Source: Saprospiraceae bacterium (GTDB taxonomy: Bacteria > Bacteroidota > Bacteroidia > Chitinophagales > Saprospiraceae). Taken from it: a DNA stretch of 64,000 bases. The notes below the pieces were generated by a model that was not told the DNA's origin, did no database searches, and saw nothing but the letters and a program-made list of their open reading frames with translations. Shown one piece after another: positions 18,030-26,105 of the stretch. Positions within the stretch are counted from its first letter, which is position 1, and every line of letters begins with the position of its first letter. A program made the position numbers and the translations under genes. The stretch is from positions 647,644 through 711,643 of the forward strand of contig JAKVCV010000001.1 in assembly GCA_022448945.1 (NCBI GenBank), written 5' to 3'.

Positions 18030-18644
18030 TTACATCCCAAAAGGTACTTTATATTCTACTGGAATATTTACTCCAATCAATCCAATTATCAATAGAATGG
18101 CGATTATTAATCCTGAAGCAATTATAATCTTAGCGTGAAAGTTATAGTTTTTTTCTGGATTTCGAATAAGCATTTTTATACGTAAAATACATGCTATATG
18201 AGTGAAAAAGGAAAATATTGCAAGCCCATAATATGGGATAAATATCAGTGGGAATATTGATAAATTTAAGGTAGCTGCACCAAAATATAAGTTGGTATCA
18301 AGGTTAAAATAACATCGACCTATTAATATTGCAGAAACATGCGCAATTAGGAAAAAAGATAAATAAAAACCAGAATAAACATGAAGTTTGTCGTAGCTCT
18401 TAAGGAATTTTTTTCTTTTAGCCATATTAATTCCAGAAACAATCTGAATCATGACAATTCCAATAAGTAATGTTTCAACTATTATATTACGATAAACTAC
18501 TCTGAACGATTCCATAAATTCAAGATATATATCTTCACCCCAATAAATCGTTAAGTGGTTGAATAAATGGATACTAATGAATAAACTTAAAGTTAAGCCA
18601 GAATAAAAATGAATTTTTCTTATAATTGATGCAGAAATTTTCAT
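18030..18644 (-). CDS. Five-helix membrane protein resembling b-type cytochrome subunits
   Basis: 204 residues with about five membrane helices. Histidines sit inside or at the edge of helices in a pattern seen in succinate dehydrogenase/fumarate reductase-type cytochrome b subunits: IHFYSGLTLSLFISIHLFNH (12-31), HVYSGFYLSFFLIAHVSA (about 87-104) and FFTHIACILRIK (about 146-157). These could ligate one or two hemes. No flavoprotein or iron-sulfur subunit is nearby. Its neighbours are fbaB upstream (59-bp gap) and a small membrane protein downstream. Heme binding is inferred from the His pattern only; a non-heme membrane protein is possible. Confidence 0.5.
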   Translation of the reverse strand: MKISASIIRKIHFYSGLTLSLFISIHLFNHLTIYWGEDIYLEFMESFRVVYRNIIVETLLIGIVMIQIVSGINMAKRKKFLKSYDKLHVYSGFYLSFFLIAHVSAILIGRCYFNLDTNLYFGAATLNLSIFPLIFIPYYGLAIFSFFTHIACILRIKMLIRNPEKNYNFHAKIIIASGLIIAILLIIGLIGVNIPVEYKVPFGM

Positions 18645-18703
18645 GTTCCTTAAATAATTTCGGGAGTTGGTATATCTGGATTTATTCTAATAGTAATTGT
18701 TGT

Positions 18704-19762
18704 TTATGCTAAATTAATCTCTTTGCATAAATACACATCCTGAACTGCATTAATGATTTCTATTCCCTGATTAACAGGTTTCTGGAAGGCTTTTCTACCA
18801 AGAATAAGGCCTGTTCCACCCGCACGCTTATTTATTACAGCAGTTTCAACAGCATCCTGAAGATCATTTCCTCCAGATGCTCCTCCTGAGTTAATTAATC
18901 CAATGCGTCCCATATATCCGTTTGCAACCTGATATCGGCAAAGATCTATGGGATGATCAGTTGATAACTCAGTATACATTTTTTTGTCTGTTTTAGCAAA
19001 GCCTATATTCGTAAATCCACCGTTATTGACAGGTAATTTTTGTTTGACAATATCTGCTTGAATAGTGGCTCCAATATGATTTGCTTGGCCAGTTAAATCG
19101 GCAGCAGCATGATAATCAGTGTCATCTTTTTTGAAATTGGGGTTTCTGTTGTAACACCACAAAATAGTAGCCATTCCCAATTCGTGTGCATAATCAAAGG
19201 CTTCAGCGACTTCTATTATCTGACGGTTTGATTGTTCAGAACCAAAGTAAATAGTGGCTCCTACAGCAACAGCACCCATGTCCCAGGCATTTTTAATTGT
19301 ACCAAACATAATTTGATCAAATTTGTTTGGATATGTCATCAATTCATTATGGTTAATCTTAACGATGAATGGTATCTTATGTGCATATTTCCTTGCAACA
19401 GAACCCAATACACCATAAGTGCTGGCAACACCATTACAACCTGCTTCAATTGCTAATTTTACTATGCTTTCAGAATCAAAATATCTTGGATTGGGGGCAA
19501 AAGATGCACCAGCTGTATGTTCTAATCCTTGGTCAACCGGTAAAATTGAAAGGTAGCCGGTGCCTCCTAATCGGCCATGATTGTATAATGAAGCTAAACT
19601 TCTGAGTGTTTGAATATTGCGGTTAGAACCATTCCACACTTCATCAATAAATAGTGGGCTAGGTGGATATAAAGAATTTTTGTCTACTGTTTTACATTCG
19701 TGATCCAAATGCTGTTTTGACTTTTCATCACCTAAAATACTTGTAATCTTATCCAAAGACAT
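18704..19762 (-). CDS. fbaB: Class I fructose-bisphosphate aldolase (DhnA type)
   Basis: 352 residues, close to E. coli FbaB (350). It cleaves fructose 1,6-bisphosphate to dihydroxyacetone phosphate and glyceraldehyde 3-phosphate through a Schiff-base lysine, in cytoplasmic glycolysis or gluconeogenesis. Family landmarks are [18 protein letters not shown] (with the substrate-contacting VDQGLEH), [11 protein letters not shown], and [13 protein letters not shown], which should hold the Schiff-base Lys. The C-terminal INSGGASGG and [12 protein letters not shown] segments form the phosphate-binding loops of the barrel. A good promoter and an overlapping palindrome lie about 45-75 bp upstream. Very confident. 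Confidence 0.95.
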   Translation of the reverse strand: MSLDKITSILGDEKSKQHLDHECKTVDKNSLYPPSPLFIDEVWNGSNRNIQTLRSLASLYNHGRLGGTGYLSILPVDQGLEHTAGASFAPNPRYFDSESIVKLAIEAGCNGVASTYGVLGSVARKYAHKIPFIVKINHNELMTYPNKFDQIMFGTIKNAWDMGAVAVGATIYFGSEQSNRQIIEVAEAFDYAHELGMATILWCYNRNPNFKKDDTDYHAAADLTGQANHIGATIQADIVKQKLPVNNGGFTNIGFAKTDKKMYTELSTDHPIDLCRYQVANGYMGRIGLINSGGASGGNDLQDAVETAVINKRAGGTGLILGRKAFQKPVNQGIEIINAVQDVYLCKEINLA

Positions 19763-19804
19763 AATTGATCTGTTTAAATTCTATAAAATTGAGGGAATTT
19801 TCGA

Positions 19805-19826
19805 GACAAAAATAATAATTTTTGTC
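19805..19826. promoter_or_regulatory. Inverted repeat overlapping the fbaB -7 box (operator candidate)
   Basis: GACAAAAAT (19805-19813) and ATTTTTGTC (19818-19826) are perfect 9-bp inverted arms around a 4-bp centre. The left arm coincides with the predicted -7 element of fbaB, so a protein bound here would block initiation. The regulator is unknown. Confidence 0.35.
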
Positions 19827-19839
19827 AGACTAAAGGCAA
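19807..19839 (-). promoter_or_regulatory. Candidate fbaB promoter
   Basis: Read on the minus strand, TTG (19839-19837), 22 bp and TATTTTTG (19814-19807) fit the Bacteroidota consensus TTG-N(17-23)-TAnnTTTG. Predicted transcription would start near 19801, giving a leader of about 40 nt to the fbaB ATG at 19762. Confidence 0.45.
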
Positions 19840-20023
19840 TAATTTTAAATTTTTGGTTCTTATATCTGTTATTGATAGTAAATAAATTATGTTGTGTATT
19901 GAGCAGAAAAACAACATATCATTACGTTTATGAGTGCCTGTTTTGGTAAAAAAGAAATATCCTTAATATTGAATAATCAATTATTAATAAATAATGATTT
20001 ATAACAGGTGTTTTTTATCAATT

Positions 20024-21127
20024 TTATCTTATTACAAGCATCTTTTTTATATGGTTCATTGTATTGTTATTCGCGGTTAAATTAAACCTAAAGGTATACA
20101 GTCCATTCGGTAAGTTAATACAATCAACTTTAATTTGATGAAAACCAATTGATTGGTGGTTGTTATATATGGTTTTTACCAATTTCCCAGTTGCATCAAA
20201 TAGAGATAATTCTATTTTCAATGGTTTGTCAATTGTAAAACTGATAATGCTATATTCATTTGCTGGGTTAGGGTAATTTTCATATATTTCAATACCAAAA
20301 TCTGACAAATTGTTCAAAGGAGTATAACAACTATTATGAGGTAAATAAGGACAATATGTTCTGTAAGGCAAACTGCAATCTAGTATAAATGGATTTACTT
20401 TTCCTTCCTGGTAACTTGCTATAATATAATTTCGTATCCATTCTAAACTATCAACAGGGTCATCAATATGCCATTGACAAAGTGTAGGAACTTGTCTTGC
20501 AAAGAATGAGGGATCAGCATTATCAGCCTCTTGCTTATACATGGAATAAAAATAAAATACTGCTCTGGATATATTTCCTTTGTAGTCTTCTCTTGGTTCG
20601 AAAGCAGGTTGTTGTATATCTAATTCACTATATTCATCAATATTATAAGTTGGAGTGCTTTCAGTTAAAGTTTTATAATACCATATATTCGTAGTTGAAT
20701 CATCAATTTCTCCGTATGGAAAATTATTTCTAGCGGAATTTATAGCACTTCGAACAGGGAAAAGATGATGCATGTCACTTCGTGCATTGCCTATATTTGC
20801 ACCTTTGCTTTGAGGGAAAGCATGTTCTGTATTAATACCGTTTCCTATTCCTCCTTTATGCAATATTGTAGAAGGATCGCTCGATGGGTCAATAAATAAT
20901 TTATGTCCAGTATAGACACAGGAAACGGAATCATTAATTGCATAAACCTTTGAAAACATTGTGTCTCTTGCTTCATCATAATCTAAAATTGTCACTGGTT
21001 TATACTCACTTACTAAATGTTCAATTAAAAAATCTCCACTATGTCCTAGTAATACATCTTGATGATTATATTGTGCACTAACGTCTATGACAGTAAGAAC
21101 AAATAAGTAAAAAATGAAATAGTACAT
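20024..21127 (-). CDS. Endonuclease I family nuclease exported by the type IX secretion system
   Basis: 367 residues. A signal peptide (about 1-18, ending VSA) leads to an endonuclease I domain (about 20-250) with the beta-beta-alpha-metal signature NTEHAFPQSKG and RSDMHHLFP, then NSARNNFPYG; the His of TEHAFP is the expected general base. This family cleaves DNA or RNA non-specifically with a divalent metal. The last ~80 residues are a T9SS type A sorting domain (NYPNPANEYSIISF, LFDATGKLVKTI, LPNGLYTFRF, KKMLVIR), so the protein should cross the outer membrane and be released or attached to the surface. A likely role is nutrient nucleic acid scavenging or biofilm DNA degradation (inference). 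It is monocistronic. Confidence 0.93.
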   Translation of the reverse strand: MYYFIFYLFVLTVIDVSAQYNHQDVLLGHSGDFLIEHLVSEYKPVTILDYDEARDTMFSKVYAINDSVSCVYTGHKLFIDPSSDPSTILHKGGIGNGINTEHAFPQSKGANIGNARSDMHHLFPVRSAINSARNNFPYGEIDDSTTNIWYYKTLTESTPTYNIDEYSELDIQQPAFEPREDYKGNISRAVFYFYSMYKQEADNADPSFFARQVPTLCQWHIDDPVDSLEWIRNYIIASYQEGKVNPFILDCSLPYRTYCPYLPHNSCYTPLNNLSDFGIEIYENYPNPANEYSIISFTIDKPLKIELSLFDATGKLVKTIYNNHQSIGFHQIKVDCINLPNGLYTFRFNLTANNNTMNHIKKMLVIR

Positions 21128-21346
21128 TTAATTGTATTTTTCAAGAAATGTATATTGGTTTATATTTATGGATTGTCTTAAAAATAATGAAATTTATGTG
21201 TCTTTTCAAATTTTTTTAAAAAGTGATATTAATTATAAAACTTGAATTTAATAATTAATTATTATTTATATTTATTAGTTAATGATGTCAAACAATATAG
21301 TATATTTTGTTTATTAATTACGTTAAAATAATTTTTTATTTCCTTC

Positions 21347-22186
21347 ATGATAATTACAAAAAATATTAATACTAATCGCATCATGTTACATGTTGCTTTT
21401 GCAGGTCCTATTGATGGTGAACCTATTTTTCTTTTACATGGCTTTCCTGATTTTTGGTTTTGCTGGGAAGATCAGATAAAGGATTTGGCAAATCAGGGTT
21501 TCAGGGTTATTGCTCCAGACCAGCGGGGTTTTAATAAAAGTGAGAAACCTAAAAACATTCATGACTATTCTCAGCGAATCCTTGCTGCTGATATAATTGG
21601 ATTGGCGGATTTTTTGGGTTACAAAAAGATTAATCTTGCAGGACATGATTTTGGAGGTGTTGTTTGTTGGACAATAGCAACATTATATCCTGAATACATT
21701 AAAAAGATGGTTATACTTAGCGCACCACATCTTATTGCTAGTGTTAATTACAGCAAATCAAATCGCAGCCAAAAATTTAAAAGTTGGTATGTAATGTTTT
21801 TTCAAATCGCTTATCTACCTGAAAAATTTCTAGCACTTTTTGATTATGCATTATTAGTTAAAAATTTACCGGCTTCTCTTGCCGAATTAGAAATTAAAAG
21901 ATACAAGCAAGGCTGGTCACAGAAGAATGGATTGAAGTCTATGATAAATTGGTATAGAGCTTTCATAAGAGATATCAAAAAACGTGATATCGAGTTTGGA
22001 AGGGTTCATATTCCTACGCATATAATTTGGGGCCATAATGATAAATATCTTGAATCGGGATTAGCAGAATTAAGTCTTGAGCAATGTTCAAATGGGGAAT
22101 TAACGGTTTTTGAAAATGGTAGCCATTGGTTAATGCATGAAATGTCTGATGAAGTTTCTAAGATCATGATTCAGCATTTTTCTTAA
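21347..22186 (+). CDS. Alpha/beta hydrolase, epoxide-hydrolase-like
   Basis: 279 residues, cytoplasmic. The oxyanion motif HGFPDFWFCWEDQI follows strand three, and DQRGFNKSEKP precedes the cap. The nucleophile elbow is AGHDFGGVVCW, so the nucleophile is Asp rather than Ser, as in epoxide hydrolases and haloalkane dehalogenases. The later WGHNDKYLE holds the acid and GSHWLMHE the catalytic His. The HGFP plus DQRG pattern favours soluble epoxide hydrolase. The natural substrate is unknown. It is a single plus-strand gene, 218 bp from the divergent endonuclease gene. Confidence 0.85.
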   Translation: MIITKNINTNRIMLHVAFAGPIDGEPIFLLHGFPDFWFCWEDQIKDLANQGFRVIAPDQRGFNKSEKPKNIHDYSQRILAADIIGLADFLGYKKINLAGHDFGGVVCWTIATLYPEYIKKMVILSAPHLIASVNYSKSNRSQKFKSWYVMFFQIAYLPEKFLALFDYALLVKNLPASLAELEIKRYKQGWSQKNGLKSMINWYRAFIRDIKKRDIEFGRVHIPTHIIWGHNDKYLESGLAELSLEQCSNGELTVFENGSHWLMHEMSDEVSKIMIQHFS

Positions 22187-22367
22187 TTCTATTTCTACTC
22201 AATGTCTATTAAAATACTATTTAGATAAGTGTATTTTTTAAATCGATTCATTCATATTTGAATAAGATTTTATTTTATTTTTTGAACTTAAAGTACCAGA
22301 TAAATTGCAAGTAAGAGGTGCTAAATAAAAATAATTTAATATCCTGATTAAACCATGGGTTAAAATT

Positions 22368-22407
22368 GATAGTCATAAAACTAAGCAAATTGGATTTGAT
22401 GACTGTC
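22368..22407 (+). other. Hairpin in the leader of the DUF1800 gene
   Basis: GATAGTCAT (22368-22376) pairs with ATGACTGTC (22399-22407): nine base pairs including one G-U, with a 22-nt loop, ending 17 nt before the ATG. No T-run follows, so a terminator for the upstream hydrolase gene is unlikely. It could shape translation initiation. Confidence 0.25.
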
Positions 22408-22424
22408 ACAATAAAAAATTACCT

Positions 22425-23816
22425 ATGAAAGATGCACAAAAAATTAAACACTTATATGCAAGGGCAGGATTTGGACTTTCACCCCAACAATATAAACACA
22501 AAAGCCAATATTCTTTAATAAGAGTTGTAAAGGAATTATTTAAAGATTCTAAAACAATCAAACCTTTAAAATTGCCAGAATATAAAAAGGCTACCCCTCA
22601 GGAATATAAGGCGATGACCAAAACTGAACGCAAAGCAGAACGCAAAGAATTGCAGAGATTAACGAATGAAGTAAATCTTACATGGATACGTCAGATGGTT
22701 GATGATAATTCTAATCCGCTACAGGAAAAAATGACCTTGTTTTGGCATGGACATTTCGCCTGTGAATCCAAACGTTTTGATTTTGCTGGCCGTCAGATTA
22801 ATGTAATTCGCAAGCATGCCTTGGGTAATTTCAGAGATTTGGTTTTAGCAGTTGCAAAAGATGCTGCCATGGTTCTTTATCTTAATAATCAACAGAATAA
22901 AAAGAGAAAACCAAACGAGAATTTTGCACGTGAATTGATGGAGTTGTTTACAATTGGCAGAGGAAACTATACAGAAAAAGATATCAAAGAATCTGCCAGA
23001 GCCTTTACAGGATGGTTTATAAATAGGATGACTGGAGAGTTTAGTTTTAACGAAAGACAACATGATTTTGAAACCAAAACCTTTATGGGCAAAGTGGGTA
23101 AATGGAATGGCGATGATATTATTGATATAATTCTTGAAAAGAAAGAAACTGCAAGATTTATTGCCACTAAGATTTATCGATATTTCGTAAATGAAACGAT
23201 AAATATTGAACACATTGAAATATTAACCAATGTCTTTTACAATTCAAATTATAATATTGAAATTATAATGCGGACAGTATTTGAAAGTAATTGGTTTTAT
23301 GATGCTAAAAATATTGGTGTAAAGATTAAATCACCAGTTGAGTTCATTGTTGGAATGGGAAGAATACTGAATATAAAGTTTGGTAATATCCGTTCAGTAT
23401 TGTTTCCTCAAAATGCCCTTGGACAGGTTATTTTTCACCCTCCAAATGTTGCTGGGTGGCCTGGGGGAAAATCATGGATAGATAATTCTACACTAATGTT
23501 AAGAATGAATTTTGCTGCTTTAATTTTTCAAAAAACAGATTTGATGATTAAGTTAAAAGATCAACCGGAAAAAGAACGTGGCAGGAAAATTAAAAAACTT
23601 GAAATCACGGCAGATATGCATTCACTTTCAAAAGTATTTGGTATGCATGATACTCCAGATTTAGCTCAGGTATTGTCTGATTATTTACTGCAATTACCTT
23701 ATGATGTTTCAGATTCTTTTGTTCAAAAAATAGGGCAAACCCAAGCTACACAGTCAGATAAAATTAAAGCTTATGTTTTAGCAATTTTATCATTGCCTGA
23801 ATATCAAATGTGTTAG
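22425..23816 (+). CDS. DUF1800 domain-containing protein
   Basis: 463 residues. DUF1800 landmarks include KHLYARAGFGLSP at the start, QEKMTLFWHGHFACESK, ENFARELMELFTIGRGNYTE and AFTGWFI, and a late PPNVAGWPGGKSWIDNSTL. The family is large in Bacteroidota and Planctomycetes and nearly always paired with DUF1501, as here (33-bp gap). Function is unknown. The conserved His and Glu residues have led to suggestions of an enzymatic role, but no reaction is established. No signal peptide is visible, so this member appears cytoplasmic or leaves by association with its partner. The pair probably forms a two-gene operon. Confidence 0.9.
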   Translation: MKDAQKIKHLYARAGFGLSPQQYKHKSQYSLIRVVKELFKDSKTIKPLKLPEYKKATPQEYKAMTKTERKAERKELQRLTNEVNLTWIRQMVDDNSNPLQEKMTLFWHGHFACESKRFDFAGRQINVIRKHALGNFRDLVLAVAKDAAMVLYLNNQQNKKRKPNENFARELMELFTIGRGNYTEKDIKESARAFTGWFINRMTGEFSFNERQHDFETKTFMGKVGKWNGDDIIDIILEKKETARFIATKIYRYFVNETINIEHIEILTNVFYNSNYNIEIIMRTVFESNWFYDAKNIGVKIKSPVEFIVGMGRILNIKFGNIRSVLFPQNALGQVIFHPPNVAGWPGGKSWIDNSTLMLRMNFAALIFQKTDLMIKLKDQPEKERGRKIKKLEITADMHSLSKVFGMHDTPDLAQVLSDYLLQLPYDVSDSFVQKIGQTQATQSDKIKAYVLAILSLPEYQMC

Positions 23817-23849
23817 GTCTGTAATTTGTTAAAAAAAATAATTTGAATT

Positions 23850-25058
23850 ATGAAAAATTTATCAAGAAGAAATTTTATAAAGAAGTCTGCTTTGGCTACA
23901 GCCGGTTCGATGGCAGTGCCAATGTTTTTAAAGGCATTTGACGGCAATATTAATTTACTTAATAATAATAACAGGAAATTAGTTATTGTGCAATTTACTG
24001 GGGGAAATGATGGACTCAATGCAATCGTACCCTATACTAATGATATTTATTATAAAAGCCGCCCTACAATATCAATTAATTCCTCAAAAGTACTGAAGGT
24101 GACAGATGAACTGGGTTTTAACCCTAAGTTAAAAATATTGCAAAGTTTATATGATAAAGGTGATATTAGTATTATAAATAATATAGGATATCCTGACCCA
24201 GACCGTTCTCACTTCCGGTCTATGGATATTTGGCATACGGCAAGTGATTCAAATGAGTTTTTATCTACAGGGTGGTTAGGGAGATATTTGGATAGCAATG
24301 CTGGAAATATAAAAAACCCACATCATGCTATAGAGATCGATGATACATTAAGTTTTGCTTTGAAAGGAAGATCAATGAATGGTTTTGCTATGAGCAATCC
24401 TGCCCAGTTGAGCAATACTACAAATAGTAGAATTGTTCAAAATATTGCTAAACATCATCACGATCATGAACATGAAGAAAATATTGCATATCTGTATCAA
24501 ACCCTCACAAATACGATTTCTTCTGCAGATTATATTTATGAAAAATCAAAAATCTATAGATCCTCCGAAAGTTATCCAAAAGGGAAAATTGGTCATGAGT
24601 TTAAACAAGTAGCAGAATTGATTATTTCTGGTTGTGACACCCAGATCTATTATATAACGATTTCTGGTTTTGATACTCATTTTAATCAAAACGTTCAGCA
24701 AGATCGATTATTAGGAGCATATTCTGATGCAATGACTGCTTTTACTAATGATCTGAAAAACAATAATATGTGGGATGATACTTTGGTAATGACTTTTTCT
24801 GAATTTGGAAGAAGGGTAGCAGAGAATGGTAGTAAGGGTACCGATCATGGTAAAGGTAATAATCTCTATTTAATGGGTGGTAAAATTAAAAATGCTGGAT
24901 TTTACAACAAAGCACCAGATTTAACAAATCTTGATAATGGAGATGTAAAATATGAAGTTGATTTTAGACGGGTTTATGCTACAATTCTAAATGATTGGTT
25001 GCAGACTGATAGTCAATTGGTTTTACAAAAAGGGTTTAAGTCCTTAAGGCTTTTTTGA
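23850..25058 (+). CDS. DUF1501 domain-containing exported protein
   Basis: 402 residues. The start has a twin-arginine-like signal (NLSRRNFIKKSALATAGSMA), typical of this family and implying export of a folded, perhaps metal-containing protein by the Tat route. The body has QFTGGNDGLNAIVPY, DRSHFRSMDIWHTAS, TISGFDTHFNQN, FSEFGRRVAENGSKGTDHGKGN and LYLMGGKI, matching the alkaline-phosphatase/sulfatase-like core of DUF1501. The Asp and His residues in SGFDTHF and GTDHG are likely metal ligands (inference by family similarity). Partner of the DUF1800 gene directly upstream. Biochemical function unknown. Confidence 0.9.
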   Translation: MKNLSRRNFIKKSALATAGSMAVPMFLKAFDGNINLLNNNNRKLVIVQFTGGNDGLNAIVPYTNDIYYKSRPTISINSSKVLKVTDELGFNPKLKILQSLYDKGDISIINNIGYPDPDRSHFRSMDIWHTASDSNEFLSTGWLGRYLDSNAGNIKNPHHAIEIDDTLSFALKGRSMNGFAMSNPAQLSNTTNSRIVQNIAKHHHDHEHEENIAYLYQTLTNTISSADYIYEKSKIYRSSESYPKGKIGHEFKQVAELIISGCDTQIYYITISGFDTHFNQNVQQDRLLGAYSDAMTAFTNDLKNNNMWDDTLVMTFSEFGRRVAENGSKGTDHGKGNNLYLMGGKIKNAGFYNKAPDLTNLDNGDVKYEVDFRRVYATILNDWLQTDSQLVLQKGFKSLRLF

Positions 25059-25120
25059 TTTAATTAATTATACAAAACAGATTTTGTTTAGTAATTAAAA
25101 ATGAAAATATTACAACATGG

Positions 25121-25150
25121 TTTGTTTTAATTTAAAATAAGTTATTTTTG
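25121..25150 (+). promoter_or_regulatory. thyA promoter
   Basis: TTTG (25121-25124), an 18-bp spacer and TATTTTTG (25143-25150) are a full match to the Bacteroidota -33/-7 consensus. Transcription would start near 25156, leaving a leader of about 40 nt to the thyA ATG. No Shine-Dalgarno sequence is present; the leader is A-rich. Confidence 0.6.
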
Positions 25151-25195
25151 TTTTGAAATTAGTTTAATAGCTATTTATAGCAAAAATAATAATGA

Positions 25196-25990
25196 ATGAG
25201 ACAATATTTAGATTTGTTGAAACACGTTAGTTCAAAAGGAATTCAAAAAGGAGATCGTACAGGCACCGGCACAAAATCTGTTTTTGGATATCAGATGCGT
25301 TTTGACCTTGCAAAAGGGTTCCCATTGGTGACAACCAAGAAGTTGCATCTTAAAAGCATAGTATATGAATTATTATGGTTTCTGAATGGAGATACAAACG
25401 TCAAATATTTACAGGAAAACGGAGTTAGAATCTGGAATGAATGGGCAGATGAAAATGGTGATCTTGGGCCTGTTTATGGAAAACAATGGCGAAGCTGGTC
25501 TACTTCAGATGGCAACACAATTGATCAGATTAAGGAGGTTATTGATACCCTCAAAACGAATCCGAATTCACGTAGAATTATAGTAAATGCTTGGAATGTT
25601 TCTGATCTTCCCCAGATGGCTTTAATGCCTTGTCATACAATGTTTCAATTTTATGTTGCAGATGGTAAATTATCTTGTCAATTATATCAGAGGAGTGCCG
25701 ATTGTTTTTTGGGGGTTCCCTTTAATATAGCATCCTATGCATTGCTTACTATGATGATTGCTCAGGTTTGTGATTTGGACTTAGGAGACTTTGTTCACAC
25801 TTTTGGAGATGCACATTTGTATAACAATCATCTCGAACAAACGGAGCTACAGTTAAGTAGGGAACCTCGTCCGATTCCAAAGATGAAAATAAATCCTAAT
25901 GTTAAATCAATTTTTGATTTCAAATATGAGGATTTTGAATTAATTGATTATGATCCTCATCCACATATAAAAGGTAAGGTAGCTGTCTAA
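25196..25990 (+). CDS. thyA: Thymidylate synthase
   Basis: 264 residues, the same length as E. coli ThyA. It methylates dUMP to dTMP using 5,10-methylenetetrahydrofolate. Visible landmarks are [13 protein letters not shown], the tryptophan-rich [25 protein letters not shown], the catalytic cysteine in [30 protein letters not shown] and the C-terminal [11 protein letters not shown] tail. Everything expected is present. folA (dihydrofolate reductase), often adjacent in Bacteroidota, is not here. It has its own promoter. The GAATGAATGAG context contains only one in-frame ATG, at 25196. Confidence 0.98.
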   Translation: MRQYLDLLKHVSSKGIQKGDRTGTGTKSVFGYQMRFDLAKGFPLVTTKKLHLKSIVYELLWFLNGDTNVKYLQENGVRIWNEWADENGDLGPVYGKQWRSWSTSDGNTIDQIKEVIDTLKTNPNSRRIIVNAWNVSDLPQMALMPCHTMFQFYVADGKLSCQLYQRSADCFLGVPFNIASYALLTMMIAQVCDLDLGDFVHTFGDAHLYNNHLEQTELQLSREPRPIPKMKINPNVKSIFDFKYEDFELIDYDPHPHIKGKVAV

Positions 25991-26105
25991 TAAATCAATA
26001 AAACACCCTATTTAAAGTTGTCTTTGTATACTCATATTCTCAAGTTTGATTAATAAAATAGAAATTGTTTATGTAATCTATTGTATATTATATAAGAACA
26101 ATCAA

